Assembly (NCBI RefSeq): GCF_021233355.1
Contig: NZ_CP089507.1
Location: 930,001 to 994,000, forward strand
DNA: 64,000 bases
Reading direction: 5' to 3'
Source of the DNA: Luteimonas fraxinea
GTDB taxonomy: Bacteria > Pseudomonadota > Gammaproteobacteria > Xanthomonadales > Xanthomonadaceae
This document shows positions 45,671 through 54,517 of the stretch, in pieces. Positions within the stretch are counted from its first letter, which is position 1. The number at the start of each line of letters is the position of its first letter. The position numbers and the translations under genes were made by a program. The notes under the pieces were generated by a model that was not told the origin of the DNA, ran no database searches, and worked only from the letters and a program-made list of their open reading frames with translations.

Positions 45671-46204
45671 TCAGTAGCGATTGGGTCCGGCGACACGACA
45701 GCCGTCGGCCTGGCCGCGCGCCTGGGTCGCGCCTTCGGCATCGCCGGTCGACAGCCGTACCTGTTCGAGCGTGACCCAGTGACGGCGGCACAACGGCCCC
45801 ACCTGCGCGCCGAGCGCGTAGGCGCGTTCGGCCAGCTGCGTGGCCTTGGGCAGATCGTTCTGCAGGATCGCGAGTTCCGCGCGCTCCTGCAGCAGTGCGG
45901 GATCGCTGTCGACGATCGTCATCGCCTCATCGAGTGCGGCGACGGCGCCCGCCAGATCGCCCTGCGCTTCCAGCGTGACCGCACGTGCGCGCAGGTCCTC
46001 GACCATCGGATCGCGCAGCGGCTGCACGGCGAGTTCGCCGTCGCCATCGCCAGCGGAGGCGCGGATCGCTTGGACCATGGTCGCCGGCGGAATGGTCGAC
46101 ACCGGCGCGGCGTCGGCGGTGGTCGGCGACGGACTGGCGCAGGCGACGAGCACGAGCGCGGCGGACAGCGCGGACAGACGGAACGCGAGACGGAACGGAT
46201 GCAT
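45671..46204 (-). CDS. TPR-like lipoprotein, candidate PBP1b activator (LpoP-type)
   Basis: This 177-residue lipoprotein has a lipobox ending LVAC (C22). Beyond a short linker, about residues 70-160 carry TPR-like helices: VTLEAQGDLAGAVAALDEAM, DPALLQERAELAILQNDLPK, ATQLAERAYALG. Its start overlaps the mrcB stop by one base. In P. aeruginosa, a TPR lipoprotein encoded next to PBP1b (LpoP) activates that synthase, unrelated in sequence to E. coli LpoB. Position, lipobox and TPR content fit that role, but the identity is inferred rather than shown. Confidence 0.8.
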   Translation of the reverse strand: MHPFRLAFRLSALSAALVLVACASPSPTTADAAPVSTIPPATMVQAIRASAGDGDGELAVQPLRDPMVEDLRARAVTLEAQGDLAGAVAALDEAMTIVDSDPALLQERAELAILQNDLPKATQLAERAYALGAQVGPLCRRHWVTLEQVRLSTGDAEGATQARGQADGCRVAGPNRY

Positions 46205-48684
46205 CAGGGTGACTCCTCGACAGGCGGTGCGGGCGCAGGCGCCGGCGCGGGGGCCGGCGGCGCGGTGTCGGCCGGTGGCGCGGCCTCCTCATCACGGCCG
46301 AAGCCGAAGAACTCGCGCCAGCCGCGGCGCTCCTGCTGCACCGGTGCGCCGGTCGCATCGACGAGATTGCCATCCGCGTCGACGAAGGTCTGGTTCGGAT
46401 CGTAGGTCGGGCACGGCTGGTACGGCGGCGCGTAACCGGCGACGAAGGCGAAGCGGCGCGCGTCGGGGCAGTCGGCGTCGGTGCTGTTGGACTGCGCGAC
46501 CCACTGCCACTCGAGACCCGCGTCGCCGACTTCGAGCGGTGCACTCGGCAGGCGCGAGAAGATGCCAGACCACACGCGCATCGCGCCGGTCGCGCCGTAG
46601 AGACCGGTCTGCTCGTTCTGGTCGTTGCCGACCCACACCACGGCCAGGTGATCGCCGGTCCAGCCGGCGAACCAGCTGTCGCGGCCGTCGTTGCTGGTGC
46701 CGGTCTTGCCGGCGGCATTGAGCCGGCCGAGGCCGTCGCTGACCAGCTGGCGGCCTGTGCCCGAGGTCACCGCGTGCTGCAGCCCCAGCGTTACCAGGCG
46801 CGCAGCGATCGCGTCGCCTTCCTGCGCGGGGCGCGGAGCGTTGTCATAACGGTTGACGACGCGTCCCTGCTCGTCGATCACGCCGCGCACCGCGCGCAAC
46901 GGCTGGATCTCGCCACCGGAGGCGAGGAACTGGTAGAGCTGCGCCATCGCATACGGGCTCTGGTCCATCGAACCAAGCGTCAGCGACGGATTGGGCGTGG
47001 CGCGCACGCCGGCGAGCACGTGCACCAGATCGGCCAGCGCACGCGCGCCGACGGCTTCGCCGATGCGCACCGTCGCCTGGTTGTACGAGCGCGCCAGCGC
47101 ATCGATCATCCGCACCGTGCCGTGGCTGCGGCCGTCGGAATTGCCTGGCGACCAACGTTGTCCGTTCTCCAGCGTGATCGTCACCGGCGAATCGTCGACC
47201 CAGCTCGCCAGCGAATACTGCGCGGGATTACCGAACGCGAGCAGGTACACGAAGGGCTTGAGCAGCGAGCCGACCGGGCGATGCGCTTCGACCACGCGAT
47301 TGAACCCGTGCTCGACCGGATCGCGACTGCCGACCGCAGCCACCACTTCGCCCGAATGCACGTCGGTCACGACGAGTCCGGCCTGCAGCGGCGGCCGCTT
47401 GCCCGTGCTCAGATCCTTGATCGTGCGCACCGTCGAGCCTTCCGCATACGCCTGCGCCGACGGCGCCATTGCGGTCATCACCGACAGGCCTGCGCCCTGC
47501 AGTTCGCCGGTCGGATAGTCGCGCGCCAGCTGGCGACGCACGAGATCGACATAGGCGGGAAAGCGGTTCGCGGCGATGCTGCCGGGGGTCTCGGTGACGC
47601 CGAGCGGCCGCTTGACGGCGCGGTCGTGCGCGGCCTGATCGATCAGGCCGGATTCGAGCATCTTGCCGAGCACGAAATCGCGGCGTTCCAGTGCGCGTTC
47701 CGGATTGCGGCGCGGGTCGTAATGCGAGGGGCCGCGGATGATGCCGACCAGCAGCGCGACCTGCTCGGTTTCCAGATCGTCGAGACGACGGCCGAACCAG
47801 AACTCCGCGCCCGCGGCGACGCCGTGGATCGCCTGCGCGCCGCGTTGGCCCAGATACACCTGGTTGAGATAGGCCTCGAGGATCGGGCCCTTGCCGTAAC
47901 GCGCCTCGATCAGCATCGCGTACAGGATTTCGTTGAACTTGCGCGTATAGGTCTGCTCGCGGCCGATGCCGAGCAGGCCGCTGCGCGCGAGCTGCTGAGT
48001 CAGCGTGCTCGCGCCCTGCCGCGTCTCGCCGGCGCGCAGATTGATCATCGCCGCGCGGGCCATGCCGCTGAGGTCGATGCCGTGGTGATGCGCGAAATCC
48101 TTGTCCTCGACCGCCTGCAGCGTGTCGGTCAGCAACTGCGGCACTTCGTCGATGCGCACCAGCCGGCGCTCTTCCTGGCGCTGGCCATAGAGCGTGGCGA
48201 TACGCGCCGGATCCATGCGCGCGACCTTGAGCGCGCGCTCGCCCTCGCCATCGCGCAGCCGCGACACGCGCCCACCTGACAGCGTGAGCTGCACACGGCC
48301 GGGCGCCACGGCGCCGTCGACATCGCGATAGCCGCGGCTGGAGATCGTCCAGCGCCCGCCCTCGCTCGCGTACGTGCCCGGCTTGACGCCGTCGCCTTCG
48401 CGATAGCCCGCAGCGTCGAGCTCGGTCTTGAGCGTCGCGGCGTTCATCGCCACGCCCGGCGTGATCTGCAGCGGACGCGCATAGACGCGCGTCGGCACCT
48501 GCCAGGTCAGCGCCCCGAACTTCTCGCTGACCTGGTGGTTCAAATACAGCGTGTAGGGAATCAAAAAACCGAGTCCGAGACCGACCAGTGCGAGCACCGC
48601 GGTCACCGCGCGCCGTCGCCAGGCGGGCGGCGCGTCGTCGTTCAGATCGTCGGTGTCGTCGTCTTCGTAATCGATCCGGGCCAT
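46204..48684 (-). CDS. mrcB: Penicillin-binding protein 1b (bifunctional transglycosylase/transpeptidase)
   Basis: PBP1b polymerises and cross-links peptidoglycan. The 826-residue protein has a cytoplasmic tail, a membrane anchor (AVLALVGLGLGFLIPYTLYL), a UB2H-like region, the GT51 domain (EDKDFAHHHGID with catalytic Glu near 193; QGASTLTQQLARSG) and the transpeptidase domain: GSLLKP (active-site Ser near 473), SYN in SYNQATVRIG and KTGTSNDG. The C-terminus is rich in Pro and Ala. It is the first gene of the minus-strand run that continues through the lipoprotein, helicase, tsaB and lepB. Confidence 0.96.
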   Translation of the reverse strand: MARIDYEDDDTDDLNDDAPPAWRRRAVTAVLALVGLGLGFLIPYTLYLNHQVSEKFGALTWQVPTRVYARPLQITPGVAMNAATLKTELDAAGYREGDGVKPGTYASEGGRWTISSRGYRDVDGAVAPGRVQLTLSGGRVSRLRDGEGERALKVARMDPARIATLYGQRQEERRLVRIDEVPQLLTDTLQAVEDKDFAHHHGIDLSGMARAAMINLRAGETRQGASTLTQQLARSGLLGIGREQTYTRKFNEILYAMLIEARYGKGPILEAYLNQVYLGQRGAQAIHGVAAGAEFWFGRRLDDLETEQVALLVGIIRGPSHYDPRRNPERALERRDFVLGKMLESGLIDQAAHDRAVKRPLGVTETPGSIAANRFPAYVDLVRRQLARDYPTGELQGAGLSVMTAMAPSAQAYAEGSTVRTIKDLSTGKRPPLQAGLVVTDVHSGEVVAAVGSRDPVEHGFNRVVEAHRPVGSLLKPFVYLLAFGNPAQYSLASWVDDSPVTITLENGQRWSPGNSDGRSHGTVRMIDALARSYNQATVRIGEAVGARALADLVHVLAGVRATPNPSLTLGSMDQSPYAMAQLYQFLASGGEIQPLRAVRGVIDEQGRVVNRYDNAPRPAQEGDAIAARLVTLGLQHAVTSGTGRQLVSDGLGRLNAAGKTGTSNDGRDSWFAGWTGDHLAVVWVGNDQNEQTGLYGATGAMRVWSGIFSRLPSAPLEVGDAGLEWQWVAQSNSTDADCPDARRFAFVAGYAPPYQPCPTYDPNQTFVDADGNLVDATGAPVQQERRGWREFFGFGRDEEAAPPADTAPPAPAPAPAPAPPVEESP

Positions 48685-48752
48685 GATCTGCGTGATGCGG
48701 TAGGAGGTGTGCCAACATATGCGTTGAACCTTCGCAGTCTAGTCGAACGCCC

Positions 48753-50066
48753 ATGCCTGTTGGCCCTGCTCCACGGTCGGCCGTTCGCCTGTCGCCCATC
48801 GATTTGCTCACTGTTTATCTGCCATTCCAATGGCGGCGCCTGCATGCCCGCCTGCATCGTCTGTGCGTCGCGCTGGGCTCTCGTGGCGTATCCGCCCTGC
48901 GTCGCCCGGCCAATCCGTCGAGCGGCGCAACACCGGGCCCAGTGGCTCTGGAAAGCCAGGATCGCGCGGGCATCCTGTTGATTGACACTGCGCCGCCACG
49001 TCCTGACCGCGATTCTGGATCGCTGCGCATGTACACCCTGATGCAGCTGCTGGTGTCGCTCGGGTACGCGGTCACGCTGTATTGCGAAGATGAAGCGCCC
49101 TCAGCCGAAGATGTCGAACGGTTACGCGCCATCGATGTCCACGTCTTGTTTCCGGTCGATGGATATCCGCATTGGCTCCTCGACGCGACGACGCCGTACA
49201 GCGCGATCATCGTGTGCCGCTACCATCTCGCTTGGCATTGGATGCCATTGCTGCGCCACGCACTACCTCATGCGCTGCAGATCCTCGACACCGTGGATCT
49301 CCACCATCTACGCGAGCGTCGCGAAGCGTACTTACATCAGAGCGCGCTCCGGCGCACGATCGCTGCCCAGACCCGCCGTCATGAGATGCGCATGATTCGT
49401 CATGCGGATGCGACGTGGGTGGTGAGCACTGCCGAACGCGACTATCTCCACGATCTCGTCCCCGATGCACAGATCGATGTCGTGCCAAATCTGCACGATT
49501 ACGTAGACTGCATCGCACCGTTCGATGGCCGTAGCGGCCTGCTGTTCGTAGGCGGGGGGCGCCACCCTCCTAACATTGACGCGATCACCTGGTTGCTGCG
49601 CGAAATATTTCCACGAATCCGCGCACAGCTGCCTGATGTTCACTTGCACGTCGTAGGCGACGGCATCGTCGAAGCAGCTGGCATCGTGCGCGAGCGCCAT
49701 CCAGGCGTAATGTTCCACGGGCATGTCCCCGACCTTGCATCGCTTCTGGCCACGTGCCGGATCAGCATCGCACCCTTGCGCTTCGGCGCCGGCGTCAAAG
49801 GCAAAGTGACCCAGGCGCTGGTGCACGGGCTACCCGTGGTCACCACCCCCATCGGCGCAGAAGGGCTGCAACTGGAAAGCCGGACCCACGCCATGATTGA
49901 AGACGCAGCCTCCGCGCTGGCCTCTGCCGCCGTAGATCTCCACGAGAATCCGGCATTGTGGCAGCGGCTGTCGGACAACGGGCGCCTGATCATGCGTCAA
50001 CGATTCTCGCTCGATCAGGTCCGCGCTACGCTGGCCGCACGCTTGCCGGCACCTACCAAGACTTGA
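48753..50066 (+). CDS. Glycosyltransferase, GT4-like
   Basis: This is a 437-residue glycosyltransferase with a GT-B fold and no signal peptide. The N-terminal half has ILLIDTAPPRPDRDSGSLRM, an opening often seen in GT4 enzymes of polysaccharide loci, and the C-terminal half has GLLFVGGGRHPPNIDA and the sugar-nucleotide site GAGVKGKVTQALVHGLPVVT. The acceptor and sugar are unknown. It starts 68 bp from divergent mrcB and ends 2 bp before the next small gene. Its codon use appears less GC-rich than its flanks. Confidence 0.88.
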   Translation: MPVGPAPRSAVRLSPIDLLTVYLPFQWRRLHARLHRLCVALGSRGVSALRRPANPSSGATPGPVALESQDRAGILLIDTAPPRPDRDSGSLRMYTLMQLLVSLGYAVTLYCEDEAPSAEDVERLRAIDVHVLFPVDGYPHWLLDATTPYSAIIVCRYHLAWHWMPLLRHALPHALQILDTVDLHHLRERREAYLHQSALRRTIAAQTRRHEMRMIRHADATWVVSTAERDYLHDLVPDAQIDVVPNLHDYVDCIAPFDGRSGLLFVGGGRHPPNIDAITWLLREIFPRIRAQLPDVHLHVVGDGIVEAAGIVRERHPGVMFHGHVPDLASLLATCRISIAPLRFGAGVKGKVTQALVHGLPVVTTPIGAEGLQLESRTHAMIEDAASALASAAVDLHENPALWQRLSDNGRLIMRQRFSLDQVRATLAARLPAPTKT

Positions 50067-50068
50067 CG

Positions 50069-50296
50069 ATGCTGTTGGCTCTTAAAAAATTCGTCATCCG
50101 ACACCCGAGCATCAAGCGTTGGCTCGGTCGTGCGATCACGTCGATGCCCACGCTCGACCTATGGCTTCGCAACCGCATCACCGTCAGCCTCTACACGCCA
50201 TCCGCGTTGCAGGTGGATGCCCGCCATCTGCCCGAGGAGGCTCGCCCCATCCAAGAGGCACTGATGGCGCGGTTGAACATCGACGACACGCCATGA
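50069..50296 (+). CDS. 75-residue protein of unknown function between two glycosyltransferases
   Basis: I do not recognise this gene. It starts at ATG 50069, 2 bp after the first glycosyltransferase, and its TGA overlaps the next ATG (ATGA). The N-terminal half is basic and amphipathic (ALKKFVIRHPSIKRWLGRAI), then a DLWLRNR segment, and it ends acidic (NIDDTP). The basic amphipathic stretch could attach to membrane. Coupling on both sides argues that it is translated. It may be a small partner of the polysaccharide enzymes or a remnant of a larger glycosyltransferase domain. Confidence 0.65.
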   Translation: MLLALKKFVIRHPSIKRWLGRAITSMPTLDLWLRNRITVSLYTPSALQVDARHLPEEARPIQEALMARLNIDDTP

Positions 50297-52803
50297 AGTT
50301 GCTGATTGATCTGACCGGCGCGCAAACGCGCAGCCATCGCCGGGGCATTGGGCGCTATACACGCGAGTTGACCAAGGCTTTTCTTCGCCAATCGGACGGA
50401 CTCGATATTCACCTCGCGCTGAGCGCGCCGCTCGAAGCAGCGACCGACGCGCTACTTACGGAATTGGGCGACACAGTTCCGGCCGAGCAACGACACTACC
50501 TGCGACTTCCGTACGGCACAGCGGAGGAGGCGCCGACCAACCGTTGGCGAAATGCGTCGGCGTCGCGTTTGTTCGCGCACGCAATCGATACGATCGCGCC
50601 TGACATCGTATTGCACAGCAGTCTTTTCGAGGGTTTCGATGAGGATGCTGTGCTCCCGGACTTCGACAAGACACGGGCACTGCACGCGGCGATCCTGTAC
50701 GACGTGATTCCGTTGCAGGATCTGGACCAGCATTTGCCCGGCATCCTGGCCAGAACCTGGTATCGCAAGCGCGCGGACCAGCTTCTGCGTGCCGACATCG
50801 TGCTCTCGATTTCGCAGTGGAGCGCGCAGGATGCTTCCGAACGTCTCGGTCTGGATCAGCAGCGCGTGACCGTGATCGGGACAGGCGTAGACGCGCGCTT
50901 CTCGCCCTCGGCATTCGATTCTGTTCCGTGCGCGGCTGTTCTCTCAAGTCTCGGAATCGAACGCCCTTACGTGCTGTGCAGCGGTGGACTCGACAGGCGC
51001 AAGAATGTTCCCGCACTGTTGGAAGCCTTCGCGCGAATGCCCGAAGGACTCCGTGCACGCCATCAACTGGTCGTGACCGGAGACGATCGCGAGGCCCTGC
51101 GTGCGCTCAATGCCCAGGCCGACCGGCTGGGTATCGATGCCTCCCGCCGTGTTTTCGTCGGACATGTCGACGACGCGACGCTCATCGAGCTGTATCGGCA
51201 ATGCGCCCTGTTCGTGTTCCCTTCGTTGCAGGAAGGCTTTGGCCTGCCCGCCCTCGAAGCCATGGCATGCGGGGCCCCGGTGATCTGCAGCGATGTCAGC
51301 AGCCTGCCCGAAGTCGTGGGCCACCCCGACCTGCTCGTCCCCCCCGGCGATGTCGCTGCCCTGTCGACCCGCATGGCAGCCGTCCTGGACAGCCCGGTAC
51401 GCGCGCAGGCGATGCGCGCCCATGGCCTGCAACGGGCGACAAATTTCAGCTGGGATGCCGTCGCGACCCGCGCACGCGTCGGCCTGGAGGCCGCGATCAG
51501 ACAGCGCGATGCCGCAGAGGGGCCTCGGGATGCAACCAGGACAGCCCCATTCCAGCGCGATACGGAAACAGCCTTGCTCGACGACCTGGCTGGGCTGCCT
51601 GGCCGGGCGACAGCGGACGACGTCGCTCAGGCGGCATTCTCGGTGTGCAGCATGCGTCCGCGCACCTCCACGCCGCAGTGGCTGGTAGATGTCAGCAGCA
51701 TCGCCGCCAATGACATCGGCACCGGGACGCATCGAGTCACGCGCAGCATTCTGCGCGAATGGCTGCGCGCGCCACCCGAAGGTGTGCGCGTCGTGCCGGT
51801 GCGCTTCGCAGACGGGCACTACAGACACGCCGAGCACTTCGCCGGGACGTTGGCGAAGGCTGAAACGGTCCACCGCGACGGCATCGTGATGCCTCATCCC
51901 GGTGACGTCTTCGTCGGTCTGGACTGGGCACCGGAGGCAACGATCGCGGCCGCGTCGCGATTGGCAGACTGGCGTCGAGGTGGTGTGGCCACGTGCTTCG
52001 TTGCCCACGACATCCTGCCCATCAGCCACCCCGAGTACTTCCATCCACATGCTCGACAAGTGTTCGACAGCTGGCTGCGACAGGTCGCCTACCTGTCTGA
52101 CTGCATCGCCTGCGTATCCAGAACAACGGCAGAGGCCATCTCGGGTTGGCTTCCGGAAGATGCTCGGTATCAGTTCGGCCGCTCGCCCCACGTCGGGTCT
52201 TTCGCGCTGGGTGCCGACTTTTCACCTGGGGTCGCGGAACTAGGTTCGATCAGACCAGCGGTGCGAGAAGCATTGCAACGCGGCGCTACCCTGCTTTCGG
52301 TGGGGACGATCGAGCCGCGCAAGGGTCATGCAGACGCGCTGCGCATCTGCCAGGCGTTGTGGGACCGGGGCGAGGCCGCCAACCTTGTGATTGTTGGTCG
52401 GCGCGGCTGGTCCGAGGATGCATTGGAGCGGCAACTGCGGCAGCATCCGTTGAATGGCACCGCATTGTTCTGGCTCGAGGATGCAAACGATGTCGAGCTT
52501 GCTGCCCTGTACGTTCACGCCACTGCGCTGCTTGCGCTATCCAAGGCGGAGGGCTTCGGGTTGCCGCTCGTGGAAGCAGCCAGCATAGGACTGCCGATCC
52601 TGGCTCGCCCGCTGCCGGTATTTCGCGAAGTTCTGGGGACATACCCCCACTTTCTCGACGCAGATGCGCCCTGCAGTTGGGCAGCTGCAGTCGAGAACTG
52701 GCTGCACGCGCCGACTTCGCACCCGGCAAAATCGATGATGTCATGGCACGAGAGCGCGCAGTTGCTTGCGGAGCTCATTGCCGTAAACCTCCGAGATCAC
52801 TGA
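50293..52803 (+). CDS. Two-domain GT4 glycosyltransferase
   Basis: This is an 836-residue protein made of two GT-B glycosyltransferase units. The first (about 1-415) starts MKLLIDLTGAQTRSHRRGIG and carries the EX7E-type motif in EGFGLPALEAM near 313. A linker follows, and the second unit (about 455-836) starts WLVDVSSIAAND and carries EGFGLPLVEAA near 752. Both units keep their nucleotide-sugar motifs, so both should be active. Bimodular GT4 enzymes such as E. coli WbdA polymerise O-antigen sugars; a similar role in LPS or exopolysaccharide is inferred. Start ATG 50293 overlaps the upstream stop. Confidence 0.88.
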   Translation: MKLLIDLTGAQTRSHRRGIGRYTRELTKAFLRQSDGLDIHLALSAPLEAATDALLTELGDTVPAEQRHYLRLPYGTAEEAPTNRWRNASASRLFAHAIDTIAPDIVLHSSLFEGFDEDAVLPDFDKTRALHAAILYDVIPLQDLDQHLPGILARTWYRKRADQLLRADIVLSISQWSAQDASERLGLDQQRVTVIGTGVDARFSPSAFDSVPCAAVLSSLGIERPYVLCSGGLDRRKNVPALLEAFARMPEGLRARHQLVVTGDDREALRALNAQADRLGIDASRRVFVGHVDDATLIELYRQCALFVFPSLQEGFGLPALEAMACGAPVICSDVSSLPEVVGHPDLLVPPGDVAALSTRMAAVLDSPVRAQAMRAHGLQRATNFSWDAVATRARVGLEAAIRQRDAAEGPRDATRTAPFQRDTETALLDDLAGLPGRATADDVAQAAFSVCSMRPRTSTPQWLVDVSSIAANDIGTGTHRVTRSILREWLRAPPEGVRVVPVRFADGHYRHAEHFAGTLAKAETVHRDGIVMPHPGDVFVGLDWAPEATIAAASRLADWRRGGVATCFVAHDILPISHPEYFHPHARQVFDSWLRQVAYLSDCIACVSRTTAEAISGWLPEDARYQFGRSPHVGSFALGADFSPGVAELGSIRPAVREALQRGATLLSVGTIEPRKGHADALRICQALWDRGEAANLVIVGRRGWSEDALERQLRQHPLNGTALFWLEDANDVELAALYVHATALLALSKAEGFGLPLVEAASIGLPILARPLPVFREVLGTYPHFLDADAPCSWAAAVENWLHAPTSHPAKSMMSWHESAQLLAELIAVNLRDH

Positions 52804-52912
52804 TCTCGGAACTGTCCTATCCGTCGAGAAGGCGCGCCATGGTTACCGGGCAGAGAGATGAGGGCACGATCTGCCCATCTTCTGCAAACCCCTGAAACCA
52901 GCGCTTTCCAAG

Positions 52913-54463
52913 TCAATCCGGCTTCATCGAAGCGGTCCTGAGCCGCCGCGCGAATTCCGAATGGCCCGGCACGCCGGCGTCGACATCGCGCGCCGATGCC
53001 AGCGCAGCCTCCGCGCCGACCAGATTGCCCGCGCCGAGACGCTCATCGCCGATCGCGAGCCAGCGCTGCGCCAGCCGCCGGCGTGCTTCGCGCACGGCGT
53101 TGCCTTCGTCGCCGAGCACTTCGCGGGCATCGAGGCAGGCGCGCGCGCGCGCCAGGCTGTTTGCGCGTAAGCCTGCATCGAAACATTGCCGGGCCGACGG
53201 CAGCAGGCGCGACGAGGCGCGTGCGACCGCCGCATCGTCGGGCGCCACCAGGCGCGCGGCGCGGATCTTGTCGTAGGCACTGTCGCCGGGCGGCGTCAGC
53301 AGATCACCGCGCGCTTCGGCGGCAGCGGCCTGCCGCAGCAGAGTGTCCACACGCTGGCGGCGTTGGGCGGGCGGCAGTTGCGGCCCGAGGCGCGCGTGGC
53401 GTGCGCGCGAGCGCTCGACGTGTTCGCCGGCCGTGCGCACGGCATCGCTGTCGGCCGCCAGCGCACGCGCTTCGCGCAGCTGCGCGTCGGCATCGGCGAA
53501 ATTGAAGTCGCGCGCGAAGCGTTCCGCGCGAGCTGCGTAGGCAGCGCCGGCATCGTGCAGGCCACGTTGCGCGCGTGCGTCAGCTGGATCGAACGCGAGC
53601 AGCGTGCGCCACTCGGCGACCGCGCGTTCGACATGGCCGGCCTCCAGACTGCGCGCGGCGCGGCGGCGCAGCGCATCGAGTTCTTCGGTCAGTCGCGCGT
53701 CGGTGTCGGGCAGATCGACGTGGCCGGCATCGTATTCGCGCACGCGTGCGATCAAGTCGGCCGCTTCGCGCAGACCGCCTTCGCGCAGACGACGCCGCGC
53801 GTCCTCCAGCAGCGAGGCCAGTGCATCTTCGCGACCGCGCAGGGCGTCGGCATTGTCGGGCTGTAGTGCCAGCACGCGTCGATACAACGGCAACGCGCTG
53901 TGCTCGCCCGCGTCAAGCATGCCGGCCGCCTGCGCAGCCTGCGCCTCGGCGACCAGGCGATCGAGCCCGGCACCCGACGCTTCCCGTTGACGCAGCGCGG
54001 CCGTCACCGCATCGACATGCTCGCGAGGCGCCGAGAGTTCATTGGCGAGTCGCAGCGCGATATGCGCCTCGTCGAAGCGACCTGCCTCGACCGCGGTCGC
54101 CGCCTGCACCACCGCCGCGCGCGCGACCTCGGCCAGCCCGGCGCGGGGACGGACATCGTCGGGATCCAGTGCGAGCGCTGCTTCGTAGAGCTGTCGGGCG
54201 CCGTCGCCATCGGGCGTACTCAGGCGTCCCGCCGCGGTCGCGACTGCTGCCTCGTCGAGCAAGGCCTGCGCGCGGGTTTCCGGCCAGAGCCGGTCGACCA
54301 GAAACAGGCGCACCAGCACCACCAGCACCACCACGACCGCGAGCACACCGGCCGCGATCCACCAGCCGCGCCGACGCTGCAGTGCATCGGCCGCGGTGGA
54401 TCGCGCTCGCGACGACGCGCGCGCCAAGCGCTCACGCGGTGGCGGTGCGGAATGGTCAGGCAT
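52913..54463 (-). CDS. TPR-repeat inner-membrane protein of unknown function
   Basis: This 516-residue protein has a cytoplasmic Arg-rich start, one membrane helix (WWIAAGVLAVVVVLVVLVRL near 36-56) and a long Ala/Arg/Asp-rich periplasmic region. TPR-like repeats are visible, such as ARQLYEAALALDPDDVRPRAG and ALPLYRRVLALQPDNADALR. No enzyme motif was found. I use ATG 54463; an upstream start at 54505 would add 14 residues. It lies 54 bp downstream of relA on the same strand. Its role is unknown; proteins like it scaffold envelope complexes. Confidence 0.82.
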   Translation of the reverse strand: MPDHSAPPPRERLARASSRARSTAADALQRRRGWWIAAGVLAVVVVLVVLVRLFLVDRLWPETRAQALLDEAAVATAAGRLSTPDGDGARQLYEAALALDPDDVRPRAGLAEVARAAVVQAATAVEAGRFDEAHIALRLANELSAPREHVDAVTAALRQREASGAGLDRLVAEAQAAQAAGMLDAGEHSALPLYRRVLALQPDNADALRGREDALASLLEDARRRLREGGLREAADLIARVREYDAGHVDLPDTDARLTEELDALRRRAARSLEAGHVERAVAEWRTLLAFDPADARAQRGLHDAGAAYAARAERFARDFNFADADAQLREARALAADSDAVRTAGEHVERSRARHARLGPQLPPAQRRQRVDTLLRQAAAAEARGDLLTPPGDSAYDKIRAARLVAPDDAAVARASSRLLPSARQCFDAGLRANSLARARACLDAREVLGDEGNAVREARRRLAQRWLAIGDERLGAGNLVGAEAALASARDVDAGVPGHSEFARRLRTASMKPD

Positions 54464-54517
54464 GTCGGATTCGCGTCGCACGCGGCGCAGTATGAAAGCC
54501 GCCAATGAACGGACGCG

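Noticed and set aside
43455..45677. A 740-codon plus-strand frame opposite the DinG/YoaA helicase
   Set aside because: Shadow; the minus strand has Walker motifs and Fe-S cysteines.
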